Shown: positions 37,893-46,274, counted from the first letter of the stretch. The stretch is 48,491 nucleotides of DNA from Prochlorococcus sp. AG-347-M15 (GCA_003281185.1 QCCS01000011.1:1-48491), one strand, 5' to 3'. The notes: generated by a model from the letters alone, not told the origin. Program-made: numbers and translations.

Positions 37893-37921
37893 TTGTTGTG
37901 AATTCAACTGTTTGATGAAAT
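37893..37921 (+). promoter_or_regulatory. Candidate pcb promoter
   Basis: TTGTTG at 37893-37898 and TGAAAT at 37916-37921 are separated by 17 bases, the usual spacing. Each matches consensus at four of six positions. The spacer holds the palindrome TGAATTCA. Initiation would be near 37928, giving a leader of about 34 bases. TAAAGT or TATTCT slightly downstream are competing -10 candidates. A strongly expressed antenna gene must have a good promoter here, but the exact element is not certain. Confidence 0.3.
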
Positions 37922-37961
37922 TTAAAGTATTCTCAAAACGTTTAAGCTAATCATTTCCTAA

Positions 37962-39020
37962 ATGCAAACCTACGGTAATCCAGATGTCACCTACGGGTGG
38001 TGGGCTGGAAATTCAGGTGTAGCTAATCGCTCAGGAAAATTTATCGCAGCGCATGTAGCTCATGCGGGATTAATTGTTTTCTGGGCTGGTGCTTTCACCC
38101 TTTTTGAACTTTCACGATTTGACCCTAGTATACCTATGGGTCATCAACCTCTAATTGTTCTTCCCCATTTAGCAACTCTTGGTATAGGGTTTGACGCTAA
38201 CGGTGTAGCCATGGGAGATACTAAACCTGTTCTTGCGATAGCAATTGTGCACTTAGTTTCTTCTATGGTTTTAGCTGCTGGAGGACTTTTACATTCTCTA
38301 CTTCTTCCTGGAAATTTAGAAGATTCAGATATTGCTAGAGCAAGAAAATTCAATATTGAATGGGATAATCCTGACAAATTGACATTTATTCTTGGACATC
38401 ATCTACTTTTCTTAGGATTTGCAGTTATCGCTTTCGTTGAATGGGCCAGAGTTCATGGGATTTATGATCCAGCTATTGGTGCTGTAAGACAAGTTGAATA
38501 CGAACTAAATTTAGCAAAAATTTGGAATCATCAAACAGACTTTTTGACTATTGATAGTCTAGAAGAAGTTATGGGTGGTCATGCTTTCTTAGCTTTTGTT
38601 GAAATTACAGGTGGTGCTTGGCACATTGCTACAAAGCAGGTTGGAGAATTTACAAAGTTTAAAGGTAAAGGTCTTTTATCTGCAGAAGCTGTTCTCTCTT
38701 GGTCACTAGCTGGTATAGGCTGGATGGCTATTATTGCAGCTTTCTGGAGTGCAGCAAATACAACTGTTTATCCTGTCGAATATTTTGGTGAACCACTTGA
38801 GTTGAAGTTTAGTATTTCTCCATATTGGATTGATACTGTTGATCTTCCTGATGGTGAATTTACTTCAAGGGCATGGTTAGCAAATGTTCACTATTACTTT
38901 GGTTTCTTCTTTATTCAAGGACATCTATGGCATGCTCTTAGAGCATTGGGCTTTGATTTCAAGAGAGTAACTAATGCTATTAGTAATATTGATAGTGCCA
39001 CAATTACTCTAAAGGATTAA
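37962..39020 (+). CDS. pcbA: Divinyl chlorophyll a/b-binding light-harvesting protein Pcb
   Basis: Pcb is the main intrinsic antenna of Prochlorococcus, a six-helix thylakoid membrane protein related to CP43 and IsiA that binds divinyl chlorophylls a and b and delivers energy to photosystem II. The 352 residues begin [19 protein letters not shown], the family N-terminus, and include helix His ligands in [53 protein letters not shown] and [20 protein letters not shown]. The short lumenal loop typical of the IsiA/Pcb group, rather than the large CP43 loop, fits the length. It is monocistronic, with a promoter region upstream and a terminator immediately downstream. Only one pcb copy is seen in this window. 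Confidence 0.95.
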   Translation: MQTYGNPDVTYGWWAGNSGVANRSGKFIAAHVAHAGLIVFWAGAFTLFELSRFDPSIPMGHQPLIVLPHLATLGIGFDANGVAMGDTKPVLAIAIVHLVSSMVLAAGGLLHSLLLPGNLEDSDIARARKFNIEWDNPDKLTFILGHHLLFLGFAVIAFVEWARVHGIYDPAIGAVRQVEYELNLAKIWNHQTDFLTIDSLEEVMGGHAFLAFVEITGGAWHIATKQVGEFTKFKGKGLLSAEAVLSWSLAGIGWMAIIAAFWSAANTTVYPVEYFGEPLELKFSISPYWIDTVDLPDGEFTSRAWLANVHYYFGFFFIQGHLWHALRALGFDFKRVTNAISNIDSATITLKD

Positions 39021-39043
39021 ATCTTTACTAAATAAAAAATATT

Positions 39044-39068
39044 AAAGGTCCTCTTTAGGGCCTTTTTT
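39044..39068 (+). terminator. Rho-independent terminator after pcb
   Basis: An 8-base stem (AAAGGTCC with GGGCCTTT, one G-U pair) with a 6-base loop TCTTTA is followed by a run of T residues, starting 23 bases after the pcb stop. This is the clearest intrinsic terminator in the window and implies that pcb is transcribed alone. Confidence 0.85.
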
Positions 39069-39115
39069 ATTTGTTATTAATTGTTTATTAATTTAAATTT
39101 ATAAAGTAATAGGTT

Positions 39116-40474
39116 TTGACTTCATTGAATATTTTTTCAAATTCTCTATTAATAAGTTTATTTGGGTTTTTATCGATATTCTTTTTATTGACTTTTGGCA
39201 AGAAATTTAAACTAGCTGTGCAACTTGAGAGATTTGGATTGCCAATAGCGGTTATTTCTGGAATAGCAGGCATATCTATAGGCCCATTTGGATTTGTACA
39301 TTTTTTGTCAAGAGAGACAACAAATGTTTGGAGTAATTTTCCTACTCCCCTTTTATCAATGGTATTCGCTACGTTAATGATGGGTAGACCAATCCCAAAC
39401 ATTAATGGTTTAGTTAAACCCATCTTAAATCAATTTTTACTTGCTTTATCTTTAGGCTTTGGTCAATTTTTTATTGGAGGTCTTGTTGTTAAATATTTAT
39501 TATCTCAATATATGAATACTAATCCATTAATGGGATGTTTAATTGAGGTAGGTTTTGAAGGAGGCCATGGTGCTGCTTCAATAATTGGTGAAAGTTTTAA
39601 TAGACTTGGTTTTCCAAAAGGTTTAGACCTTGGTCTGGCTATGGCTACAATGGGTCTTTTATCATCTTCACTATTGGGAAGTATCTTTATCTTTCTTGGA
39701 AGAACTTTAGGTCTTTCAGATTCGGAGAAAATTCTTGAAACAAAAGATGATCTACTAGTAAACTCTAAAAAAGGAATATTTGCAGATTTAAGAGTTTTGA
39801 TGATAAACCTTGGATTCTCAGGTCTAGCAATTTCTTTTGGTTTTTTATTGTTAACCTTTTTAAGGTTGATCTCAAGTTCTTTTGGTGACTTTTCTCAAGA
39901 AATAATCTTTTCGCTCCCAGTATTTCCTTTTATTCTTATAGGCTCACTCCTCATTCGATATATTTTAGAAAAAACCAAAAATACAGAATTTATTTCAAAT
40001 ATTTTACAAAGGGAAATTGGCATTCTATCTACAGATTTATTGATTTTTACAGCCATGGCAAGTCTAGATATTTCTGTTGTTTTTGAAAATTGGTTACTAA
40101 TCTTAGTTCTTACTATTTTTGGTTTATTTTGGAATTTAATTTGTATTGCTTATTTTGCATACTTTATTTTTGATGAGTACTGGTTTGAAAAAAGTTTAAT
40201 AGAGTTTGGCAATTCCACAGGTGTGGTTGCATCTGGATTACTTCTTTTAAGGCTTGCAGATCCCAAAAATATATCTAAAACTCTTCCAATTTTTACATCT
40301 AAACAACTATTTGCACAGTTAATTCTTTCAGGGGGATTTTTTACAGTTTTGGCGCCATTAATGATTTCTAAAATTGGACTAGATTATTGGACAGAAATTT
40401 GCGCTTTAATTACTTTTGTAATTCTCCTCATCGCATTGATTTTAAATAAAGAAGAAGTGAACAAAATTCAATAA
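39116..40474 (+). CDS. ESS-family (GltS-like) sodium:solute symporter
   Basis: This is an integral membrane protein of 452 residues with about ten to twelve predicted helices. The internal segment EVGFEGGHGAASIIGESFNR matches the GGHGTA-type signature of the sodium:glutamate symporter (GltS/ESS) family, and a second inverted-repeat half containing FGNSTGVVASGLLLLRLAD fits the same fold. The glutamate substrate is known for E. coli GltS and is only inferred here. The start is TTG at 39116. The next in-frame Met is about residue 82. It begins 48 bases after the pcb terminator and so needs its own promoter. Its position next to the antenna gene has no clear functional reason. Confidence 0.8.
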   Translation: MTSLNIFSNSLLISLFGFLSIFFLLTFGKKFKLAVQLERFGLPIAVISGIAGISIGPFGFVHFLSRETTNVWSNFPTPLLSMVFATLMMGRPIPNINGLVKPILNQFLLALSLGFGQFFIGGLVVKYLLSQYMNTNPLMGCLIEVGFEGGHGAASIIGESFNRLGFPKGLDLGLAMATMGLLSSSLLGSIFIFLGRTLGLSDSEKILETKDDLLVNSKKGIFADLRVLMINLGFSGLAISFGFLLLTFLRLISSSFGDFSQEIIFSLPVFPFILIGSLLIRYILEKTKNTEFISNILQREIGILSTDLLIFTAMASLDISVVFENWLLILVLTIFGLFWNLICIAYFAYFIFDEYWFEKSLIEFGNSTGVVASGLLLLRLADPKNISKTLPIFTSKQLFAQLILSGGFFTVLAPLMISKIGLDYWTEICALITFVILLIALILNKEEVNKIQ

Positions 40475-40514
40475 TAACTCTAGAATAGTTTTAGCTTTTA
40501 TTTAAATTAAATAC

Positions 40515-40772
40515 ATGCCACTTTCCCCCTACGATATTCCACCTCAAGAAAATAAAGGGAAGTGGTTTAGGAGTCATTTGCTTGGCAGGGAAATTGAACT
40601 TGGTGAATTATATAGCCTTGCCTCAAATGATTTGGATTTGCTTATGGCAGAAACAGCAGAAATCAGAAGTGATCTCGATTTTAAGGAAAAAAATATTGGG
40701 AAATTTAGAACTGCAGGATATTTTTTGGAGTTAGCAAGAATAATTGAGAAAAGGAGGCTTTTAGATAATTAG
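40515..40772 (+). CDS. Conserved-looking hypothetical protein, 85 residues
   Basis: I do not recognise a family. The 85 residues start MPLSPYDIPPQENKGKWFRS, followed by an acidic helical stretch (ELGELYSLASNDLDLLMAET) and a basic C-terminus (ARIIEKRRLLDN). It is soluble with no signal peptide. The even composition and codon use like the neighbours suggest a real gene. No strong ribosome-binding site is visible. It begins 40 bases after the symporter gene and its last 4 bases overlap the opposing GST gene. Confidence 0.6.
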   Translation: MPLSPYDIPPQENKGKWFRSHLLGREIELGELYSLASNDLDLLMAETAEIRSDLDFKEKNIGKFRTAGYFLELARIIEKRRLLDN

Positions 40773-41428
40773 TTAAAAGGAAAATAATTCTTTTGAGAAT
40801 TCTGCTCCCACAATTGGTATTTGTACATTAAAGATTTAAATTTTCTATTATTTTCGAATGAATCTAACCAATTTTTTATTGAAGGCTCCAAATAGTTTTT
40901 TCTTTTTTGACTTTCACAAGCGATTTTAAATTGTCTTACAAATGGCCAAATAGACCAATCGGCGATTGTAGGGCTATCTCCAAAAAAGTATTTGTTTTCT
41001 GCAAGTAGCCCATTCCATCTCTTGATAAATTTAGTCGCATTTGTGAAATGAAATTCTTCATTACTATTCTGATATCTTGTGGCATATTTAAATCGATCTA
41101 AATGATATTTGAATTCTTTATCATTTTCATTAATTATTTCAAAAATATCTTTCTTTTTGTTATCAGGAAAATAAATTAATTTAATGTTTTCCTTTTTTGA
41201 TTCTGAGAGTGCCCATAGGATGATTTCAAGACTTTCTTCAATAACTTCACTATTTTTTTTTATAAGTATTGGAACTGTCTTTGTTTTTGATTTATTTAGA
41301 AAATCTTGAGGTTTATTTTTTAAATCAATTTCTCTTATCTCTACTTTTATTTCACAAACTAATAGTGCCCATCTAACACGAATTGCATATGGACATCTTC
41401 GAAATGAATATAAAATATCGTTTGTCAT
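40769..41428 (-). CDS. Glutathione S-transferase family protein
   Basis: This is a two-domain GST of 219 residues. The N-terminal thioredoxin-like domain begins LYSFRRCPYAIRVRWALL with a CPYA motif, so the catalytic residue may be Cys12, as in omega-class and glutaredoxin-like GSTs. The cis-Pro lies in KTVPILI and the glutathione gamma-glutamyl contact in VIEESLEIILW. The C-terminal helical domain includes FFGDSPTIADWSIWPFVRQF, a clear GST pattern. Likely roles are glutathionylation/deglutathionylation or dehydroascorbate-type reductions. The substrate is unknown. It overlaps the 85-residue gene by 4 bases at its 3' end and diverges from the GIY-YIG gene. Confidence 0.85.
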   Translation of the reverse strand: MTNDILYSFRRCPYAIRVRWALLVCEIKVEIREIDLKNKPQDFLNKSKTKTVPILIKKNSEVIEESLEIILWALSESKKENIKLIYFPDNKKKDIFEIINENDKEFKYHLDRFKYATRYQNSNEEFHFTNATKFIKRWNGLLAENKYFFGDSPTIADWSIWPFVRQFKIACESQKRKNYLEPSIKNWLDSFENNRKFKSLMYKYQLWEQNSQKNYFPFN

Positions 41429-41502
41429 TTTGTAAAAACTTTTAATTTTCTTTATTCTTTTAGTATTATCTTTATAGGAATAGTTTTAATTTTACAACGC
41501 AA

Positions 41503-42045
41503 ATGTCGGGATATGTTTACCTTATTAGAGTAGGTGACCTTTATAGAATTGGGAAAACGGATAATCTTGAAAAGAAAATTAAGAAATTAAAACCAGATGA
41601 ATTATTAACATCAATTATGACAAAGGAGCCTGAAACTCTTGAAGCAAGATTACTAAGAAAATATAAGTCTCAAAGAATTCCTGAAACTGGTTATTTAAAG
41701 CTTTCTAAAAGACAAATTAGAGAATGCAAAAAGCAATTTGAATTAAAGGGAAGTTTACCTCACACTTTAGACGCTGAAGTTTCTATCACTCTTTTTGCAT
41801 CTTTTTTATTGTTTTCATTAAGTTTCTTTATTTTTAATTATCTTAATTTTGGATTTGTAAAAGCAATATCTTATTCTTTTGGCACGGCATCATTACCAAT
41901 GGTTGTATTATTCGTTACTGGTAGTTTTGGTGGATACTTTTCCGAAGATTTATCTCTTTTTTCATTGTTAACTAACCGAATAAAAGGTCTATTCATAGCA
42001 ATTGCAATGCTCTCAATGGCTTATTTAATTTTCAAAATAGGTTAA
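41503..42045 (+). CDS. Membrane-anchored GIY-YIG-like (MUG113/T5orf172-type) protein
   Basis: This 180-residue protein joins two unlike parts. Residues 1-85 read GYVYLIRVGDLYRIGKTDNL, then TLEARLLRKYKSQRIPETGY, matching the GIY-YIG nuclease fold of the MUG113/T5orf172 type, with YVYLI as strand one, YRIGKT as strand two and Glu47 as the candidate metal ligand. Residues 90-180 contain three predicted transmembrane helices (about 94-113, 121-141 and 163-178). I know of no characterised protein with this arrangement. It could be a nuclease held at the membrane, or a GIY-YIG fold reused for binding. It is divergent from the GST gene and overlaps the SDR gene by 4 bases at its 3' end. Confidence 0.7.
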   Translation: MSGYVYLIRVGDLYRIGKTDNLEKKIKKLKPDELLTSIMTKEPETLEARLLRKYKSQRIPETGYLKLSKRQIRECKKQFELKGSLPHTLDAEVSITLFASFLLFSLSFFIFNYLNFGFVKAISYSFGTASLPMVVLFVTGSFGGYFSEDLSLFSLLTNRIKGLFIAIAMLSMAYLIFKIG

Positions 42046-42749
42046 ATTTCATAATTACAATTTAAGGCAATTTCAAATGGAACTGATTGGGTAGGTAACT
42101 TTAGAATAGTTGAGCATATTTCAGCAATATCTTCAGGTTGTGTCATGCTTGATTTGTCTAGGGAAGAGATATTTTGGGCCATTTCTGTATTAACCCAACT
42201 TGGGCAAATTGCAGAAATCCTTATATTTTTATCCCAACCTTTATTTTTCATTGTTTGACATAATCCCATCAAAGCAAACTTTGAAGAAGAATAAGCGGCC
42301 AAATCTCCTTTAGATCTTTTCCCACTCATTGAAACTAAAACAATAATTCTTCCTCTTCCTGAAATGCATAAATATTCCCAAGAAAGTCTACATAAGTTCC
42401 AAATTGCCAAAAAGTTGATATTTATTGTATTTAAAATTTCTTGTTCATCGCCATCTTTAAATAAAAAAGGAACTTTTGATAATACACCAGAGCAATTTAT
42501 TACTGAATCAAATCCTCCAAACACATCTACAGTATTTTTTATCCAATTTTCTGCTGATATTTTGTTTAATGCATCATATTCGTTAATTATAATTCTCCCT
42601 TCTGGCCATTTATTTGGATCAATAACACTTCCATTTAGTGATTCTAGATTTCTAATGCCAACACTAATTCTGTTGCCTTCTTTTAATTCTTTATGTGCAA
42701 TGTTTAATCCAATACCTCTATTCGCTCCACTTATAAGTATTGTCCTCAT
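42042..42749 (-). CDS. Short-chain dehydrogenase/reductase
   Basis: This is a classical SDR of 235 residues. The dinucleotide motif is ISGANRGIGLNIAH, the strand-4 motif reads VINCSGVLS (CSG in place of the common NAG), the catalytic Ser is in IIVLVSMSGKRS, and Tyr and Lys lie in AAYSSSKFALMGL (YxxxK). All catalytic residues are present. The substrate is unknown. It sits 7 bases downstream of the lycopene cyclase on the same strand, so a role in carotenoid or pigment metabolism is conceivable but rests only on position. Confidence 0.85.
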   Translation of the reverse strand: MRTILISGANRGIGLNIAHKELKEGNRISVGIRNLESLNGSVIDPNKWPEGRIIINEYDALNKISAENWIKNTVDVFGGFDSVINCSGVLSKVPFLFKDGDEQEILNTININFLAIWNLCRLSWEYLCISGRGRIIVLVSMSGKRSKGDLAAYSSSKFALMGLCQTMKNKGWDKNIRISAICPSWVNTEMAQNISSLDKSSMTQPEDIAEICSTILKLPTQSVPFEIALNCNYEI

Positions 42750-42756
42750 TTCTAAA

Positions 42757-44040
42757 TTATATATTTGGAAATATTATTCTAAGCAACATTTTAAACTCTC
42801 TACCGTGCATAATCATCAGACCTTTCTTTACACTCCATGGAGCCCTTATAAACATTATGCACATCGCATATACAATTTCTTTTAAAGAGAGAGTATCAGT
42901 TAGGAAACCATACCATTGATTTTTAGGTAGTTGGAAAAAACTGCCAAAAAATTCTCTTAATAGTTTTTCGTCAAACCTCATGAGTTTTTCTAATCCAAAT
43001 TGGTAAAGTGATTTTTTTCTAATTAATTCTATTGACCATAAAGTTTCCCAACCTTTTCTTGCAATATGATATGTACTAAGATTTTTGTTCTTTATTGCTT
43101 CTGATACTGCTTTTGCAACAAGTGGAGCTCTTCTTAAAACATTACCAATTAAGTATCCAGATGCAGGATGAACCATTGAAGCAGCTCCACCATAACCAAG
43201 TATTTGTTGTTTGAAATCTGGTATTGGCATGTTCATTGGTAGAAATAAACCAAGCTCTTCGTGTTGCATGCTTGTAATAGAAATATTTCGATAAGAAAGC
43301 CTCTTCTCAAGTCTCTCTTTTAAATTGTCCATTGTTAGAGGATTTACTAAACCAAGTGATGTTTCTTCAAGAAAATATTTACCATCCCCCATATCCATGG
43401 CATAAAGAAACGTGGGCGGTTCTTTTTTTTGCTTATCGTTAAGATGGTCATTTCTATAGTCCATTAATACAAACTGCCCTTTCTTAAGTGGAGGTTTACT
43501 AAAATTTCCTACTATTCCATAACAAGTTTGGACTGCTAAGGGACCACACGATTTTAATTTAAGAAAAACAGGATCATATCCTGTTGCATCTACTACTAAT
43601 CTTGCAGAGTAAGTCTTTCCATCTTTTGTAGTTACTGTACTTTTGTATTTTTCAAAATGTATTTTGTTTGCAAAGCCTTGATGCCATTTAATAAGAGACT
43701 TATTGCATTCATTAAACCAATAATTGTGGAGTTTCTTCTTATCAAATAATCCATAATCTAGTGAATGTTCCGTGGCTTTATTCTCGTCGTCCAGTTCTTC
43801 TAAAGCACCATGTCCAAAAAAACTTACAGTATTCTTCCATCTATATTCAAGTAAATCCTGGAGCCCGAGTTGATCAACTTCTTTCCCCCAGATGCCATAC
43901 GTGTTTGGCCAAGGTTCATCTGGTCCATTTGGAGAAAGCACTTCAACATCTAATTTTTCCTTCCCTAAAGCTGAGGCAATTGCCATACCTGCAGGCCCTG
44001 CACCCAAAACAAGAACATCTGGCATATTTTCTTTTGACAT
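42757..44040 (-). CDS. crtL: Lycopene cyclase, probably the epsilon/bifunctional type
   Basis: This flavoprotein closes the ends of lycopene to ionone rings. The 427 residues show the FAD motif VLVLGAGPAGMAIASAL, the plant-like GIWGKEVDQLG, the DATGYDP block, PTFLYAMDMGDGKYFLEETS (cyclase motif with the catalytic FLEET) and PASGYLIGNVLRRAP. Prochlorococcus has two such enzymes: a beta-cyclase, and a second one that forms both beta and epsilon rings and so allows alpha-carotene. The MDYR form of the motif (plant epsilon enzymes read MDYRD, beta enzymes MDWRD) and the length suggest this is the second type, crtL-e, but this cannot be proven by eye. It is divergent from the POR-like gene. Confidence 0.85.
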   Translation of the reverse strand: MSKENMPDVLVLGAGPAGMAIASALGKEKLDVEVLSPNGPDEPWPNTYGIWGKEVDQLGLQDLLEYRWKNTVSFFGHGALEELDDENKATEHSLDYGLFDKKKLHNYWFNECNKSLIKWHQGFANKIHFEKYKSTVTTKDGKTYSARLVVDATGYDPVFLKLKSCGPLAVQTCYGIVGNFSKPPLKKGQFVLMDYRNDHLNDKQKKEPPTFLYAMDMGDGKYFLEETSLGLVNPLTMDNLKERLEKRLSYRNISITSMQHEELGLFLPMNMPIPDFKQQILGYGGAASMVHPASGYLIGNVLRRAPLVAKAVSEAIKNKNLSTYHIARKGWETLWSIELIRKKSLYQFGLEKLMRFDEKLLREFFGSFFQLPKNQWYGFLTDTLSLKEIVYAMCIMFIRAPWSVKKGLMIMHGREFKMLLRIIFPNI

Positions 44041-44264
44041 TAAATATGAATCTTATGATTAAAGAAATTTACGAAACAAATTATTACTTCTGCGCCTGGG
44101 ATTATATAATTCATCCAATACTTGTAAAGAGAGTAGATTAATAATAATCAAATTACTCAAATACTAGTGACTAAGTTTTCACTGTTTTAACAATAATTTA
44201 TAAGATTACAAAATAAAAAAAACTTTATTTATTTTTTTATCATAAAAAAAATATAAGAATTTAA
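44041..44264. promoter_or_regulatory. A+T-rich divergent region between lycopene cyclase and POR-like genes
   Basis: These 224 bases must contain promoters for both divergent genes. The part next to the POR-like start (44200-44260) is nearly all A and T. A plus-strand frame of 31 codons (44046-44141) is visible and is described in the findings. No clear operator palindrome or -35/-10 pair was chosen, since almost every hexamer here resembles a -10. Confidence 0.3.
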
Positions 44265-45266
44265 ATGATTAAAAATAAAAATATTTTTATTACTGGAGGT
44301 AATTCGGGAATAGGTTTTTTTGCCATAATTAATTTACTTAAGACAAAAAATATTTTATATATTGTAATAAAAAACGAATTGAGAAAAGATGAATTTCTCA
44401 AAAATATTGAGAGATATTTTGATAAAAATTTCCTTAGTAAATATTTAAATATTATTGAAAATTGTGATCTTTCAGATCTAGAGAATATTAAAAAAATTAA
44501 AGATTACTTTATTAGTAAAAAGACTTTTTTAGATGTTGTTGTTTTAAATGCAGGCTTGCAATATACAGGCTCGTTTTATCCTAAAGTATCAAAACAAGGC
44601 ATAGAACTAACTTTTGCGGTAAATCATCTTGCACATTTTTGCTTGGTAAATGTCCTGAAAGATTTTATTAGAGATAAAGAAGAATCTAGAATCATTATTA
44701 CATCATCAGATGTTCACGATCCCAAAAGTTCAGGAGGCAATATAGGAAAGAAAGCGGGACTTAATAACCTAGTTGATTTTAGAAAAAAAGTAACTGGGCA
44801 ATTTTTAAATTTTAATGCTGATGAAGCTTATAAAAATAGTAAGTTATGTAATATTTTGTTTGCTAAAGAACTTGAAAAAAAATTAAAAATGTCCTCTAGT
44901 AAAATTTCTGTAATAACTTGGGCTCCAGGTCTCGTAATACCAAATGATGATTCGGGTTTTTTTAGATACAGTAAACGTTTTAATCTCTTTGGTTATTTAA
45001 TTTTTTCTAAATCTGCAAAAAATATTTTAGGAATTTCTGAAAGTATAGAAAATGCTGGAAAGATTCTTTGTAAGATTGTCCTTGATTCAAATTTAAATAA
45101 TATTGGATTCATACACTTAAGTAATAAACTTATATCTTTTAAAAAACATAAATTAGTTGAAAGTAATGTTAGTGATGAAGCAAATAGTGCTGAGTTGGCT
45201 TCAAAACTCTGGATTTTAAGTGAAGAGATTTGCGAATCATTTGGATTTGTTACTTTCAATATTTAA
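44265..45266 (+). CDS. LPOR-like short-chain dehydrogenase (protochlorophyllide reductase paralog)
   Basis: This 333-residue SDR has the overall plan of light-dependent protochlorophyllide oxidoreductase. It has the nucleotide motif FITGGNSGIG at residues 8-17, NAG at 95-97, LTFAVNHLAHFCLVN, the catalytic AYKNSKLCN with Tyr189 and Lys193, and a C-terminal SDEANSAELASKLWILSE that mirrors the LPOR ending. However, the LPOR active-site block YPGCVA is here WAPGLV, so the conserved Cys is Leu223. The protein is also unusually rich in Lys, Ile and Asn. It is therefore probably not the main POR and may reduce another tetrapyrrole or a lipid-like substrate. Its last 30 bases overlap the opposing MscS gene. 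Confidence 0.8.
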   Translation: MIKNKNIFITGGNSGIGFFAIINLLKTKNILYIVIKNELRKDEFLKNIERYFDKNFLSKYLNIIENCDLSDLENIKKIKDYFISKKTFLDVVVLNAGLQYTGSFYPKVSKQGIELTFAVNHLAHFCLVNVLKDFIRDKEESRIIITSSDVHDPKSSGGNIGKKAGLNNLVDFRKKVTGQFLNFNADEAYKNSKLCNILFAKELEKKLKMSSSKISVITWAPGLVIPNDDSGFFRYSKRFNLFGYLIFSKSAKNILGISESIENAGKILCKIVLDSNLNNIGFIHLSNKLISFKKHKLVESNVSDEANSAELASKLWILSEEICESFGFVTFNI

Positions 45267-46274
45267 GGTTTGTGTAGGGAATGCAAACTCAATATTATTA
45301 ACTGCGAATTCCTCAATTATTTTTAAATTTATAGATTGTTGAGCTTCCATCGCAGCAAGATAATTATTTGTTGGTATGTAATAAACAAGTTCGAAATTAA
45401 GACTGAAGTCGCCAAAATCTGTGAAATGACATCTATCAAAAGACGCATCTTTTGTCTCTTCAACTATTTTTTTTATTATTACTGGAATCAATTTCATAAG
45501 TTTTGGAGAGGTTTCATAAACAACTCCTAATTTATGCACTAACCTTCTCTTTTCCATTTGTGCGTAATTTGAAATTATTCCATTTGTAAGGGCGCTGTTG
45601 CTCATTACTATTACTTCTCCATTGATACTTCTTATTCTTGAGGATCTTACTCCAACTCTCTCAACCATTCCAAGGACGCCATCAGATTTTATAAACTCAC
45701 CTTTTTGAAAAGGTTTATCAAGCAAAATTGTTATGTATTCAAAAAACTCCTGAACTGGATCTTTCAAAGCTAATCCTGCTCCAATACCTCCTGCACTGAG
45801 TAAAGCCCAAATAGCAGTCATTTGAACACCTATATTTTGTAAGAAAAAGATTGAACCAATAGTCCATGTTAATGCTTTTATTAAAGGAGTAAGTGAAGAT
45901 ATCATTGAACTGATTGAGGAATCATTAATTTTTGATGTCGATTCTGTTAAAGATCTGATTAAAACTTTGTTGAGAGCTTTTATAATTATTATCAATATAA
46001 ATAATTTCAGAATATTCAATAATACAGAGATAAAAGTTATTTCATCAGCAAAAAAATAGTCAATTGAAAAATAAAAAGAGAGGAGAAAACCTACAGGTTT
46101 AATAATTCCAGAGGTGACCTCAAAAATAAAATCATCAAAATTTGTTTTTGTACGTCTGGAGATCTTTTTGAAGAATATTTTTGAAAGTTTAGAAATTATT
46201 ATCGACAATAAAATTCCAATAAAAAAAATAGATATTGCCAGAAGGAAGTTTTCAGTAACTAATTTCATATTCAA
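45237..46274 (-). CDS. MscS-family mechanosensitive channel
   Basis: This is a membrane channel that opens under tension to release solutes on osmotic downshift. The 345 residues have an N-terminal part with three or four transmembrane helices, then the pore-lining helix region WALLSAGGIGAGLALKDPVQ, with its Gly/Ala-rich packing face, and the beta-domain SDGVLGMVERVGVRSSRIRSINGEVIVMSNSAL (seen in pieces GMVERVGVRSSRIR and VIVMSNSALTNG). The C-terminal alpha/beta domain completes a small-conductance MscS. The start could be either of two Mets (46274 or 46268). It is convergent with the LPOR-like gene, with a 30-base overlap, the longest in the window. Confidence 0.9.
   Translation of the reverse strand: MNMKLVTENFLLAISIFFIGILLSIIISKLSKIFFKKISRRTKTNFDDFIFEVTSGIIKPVGFLLSFYFSIDYFFADEITFISVLLNILKLFILIIIIKALNKVLIRSLTESTSKINDSSISSMISSLTPLIKALTWTIGSIFFLQNIGVQMTAIWALLSAGGIGAGLALKDPVQEFFEYITILLDKPFQKGEFIKSDGVLGMVERVGVRSSRIRSINGEVIVMSNSALTNGIISNYAQMEKRRLVHKLGVVYETSPKLMKLIPVIIKKIVEETKDASFDRCHFTDFGDFSLNFELVYYIPTNNYLAAMEAQQSINLKIIEEFAVNNIEFAFPTQTLNIESNKSK

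Larger units (their letters stand above)
37400..37961. other. Long A+T-rich interval upstream of pcb
   Basis: This 562-base stretch holds no large gene. It contains the 58-residue minus-strand frame above, a 9-base inverted repeat at 37652-37696, an unconvincing plus-strand frame at 37668-37850 and the pcb leader. Runs of T and A dominate from 37740 onward. It is the largest non-coding gap in the window. Confidence 0.6.

Noticed and set aside
43761..44141. Plus-strand frame of 126 codons opposite the 5' end of the lycopene cyclase gene
   Set aside because: Most of it is antisense to the strongly conserved FAD-binding start of the cyclase and shows no domain. Only its last 31 codons lie in non-coding DNA and are noted separately.
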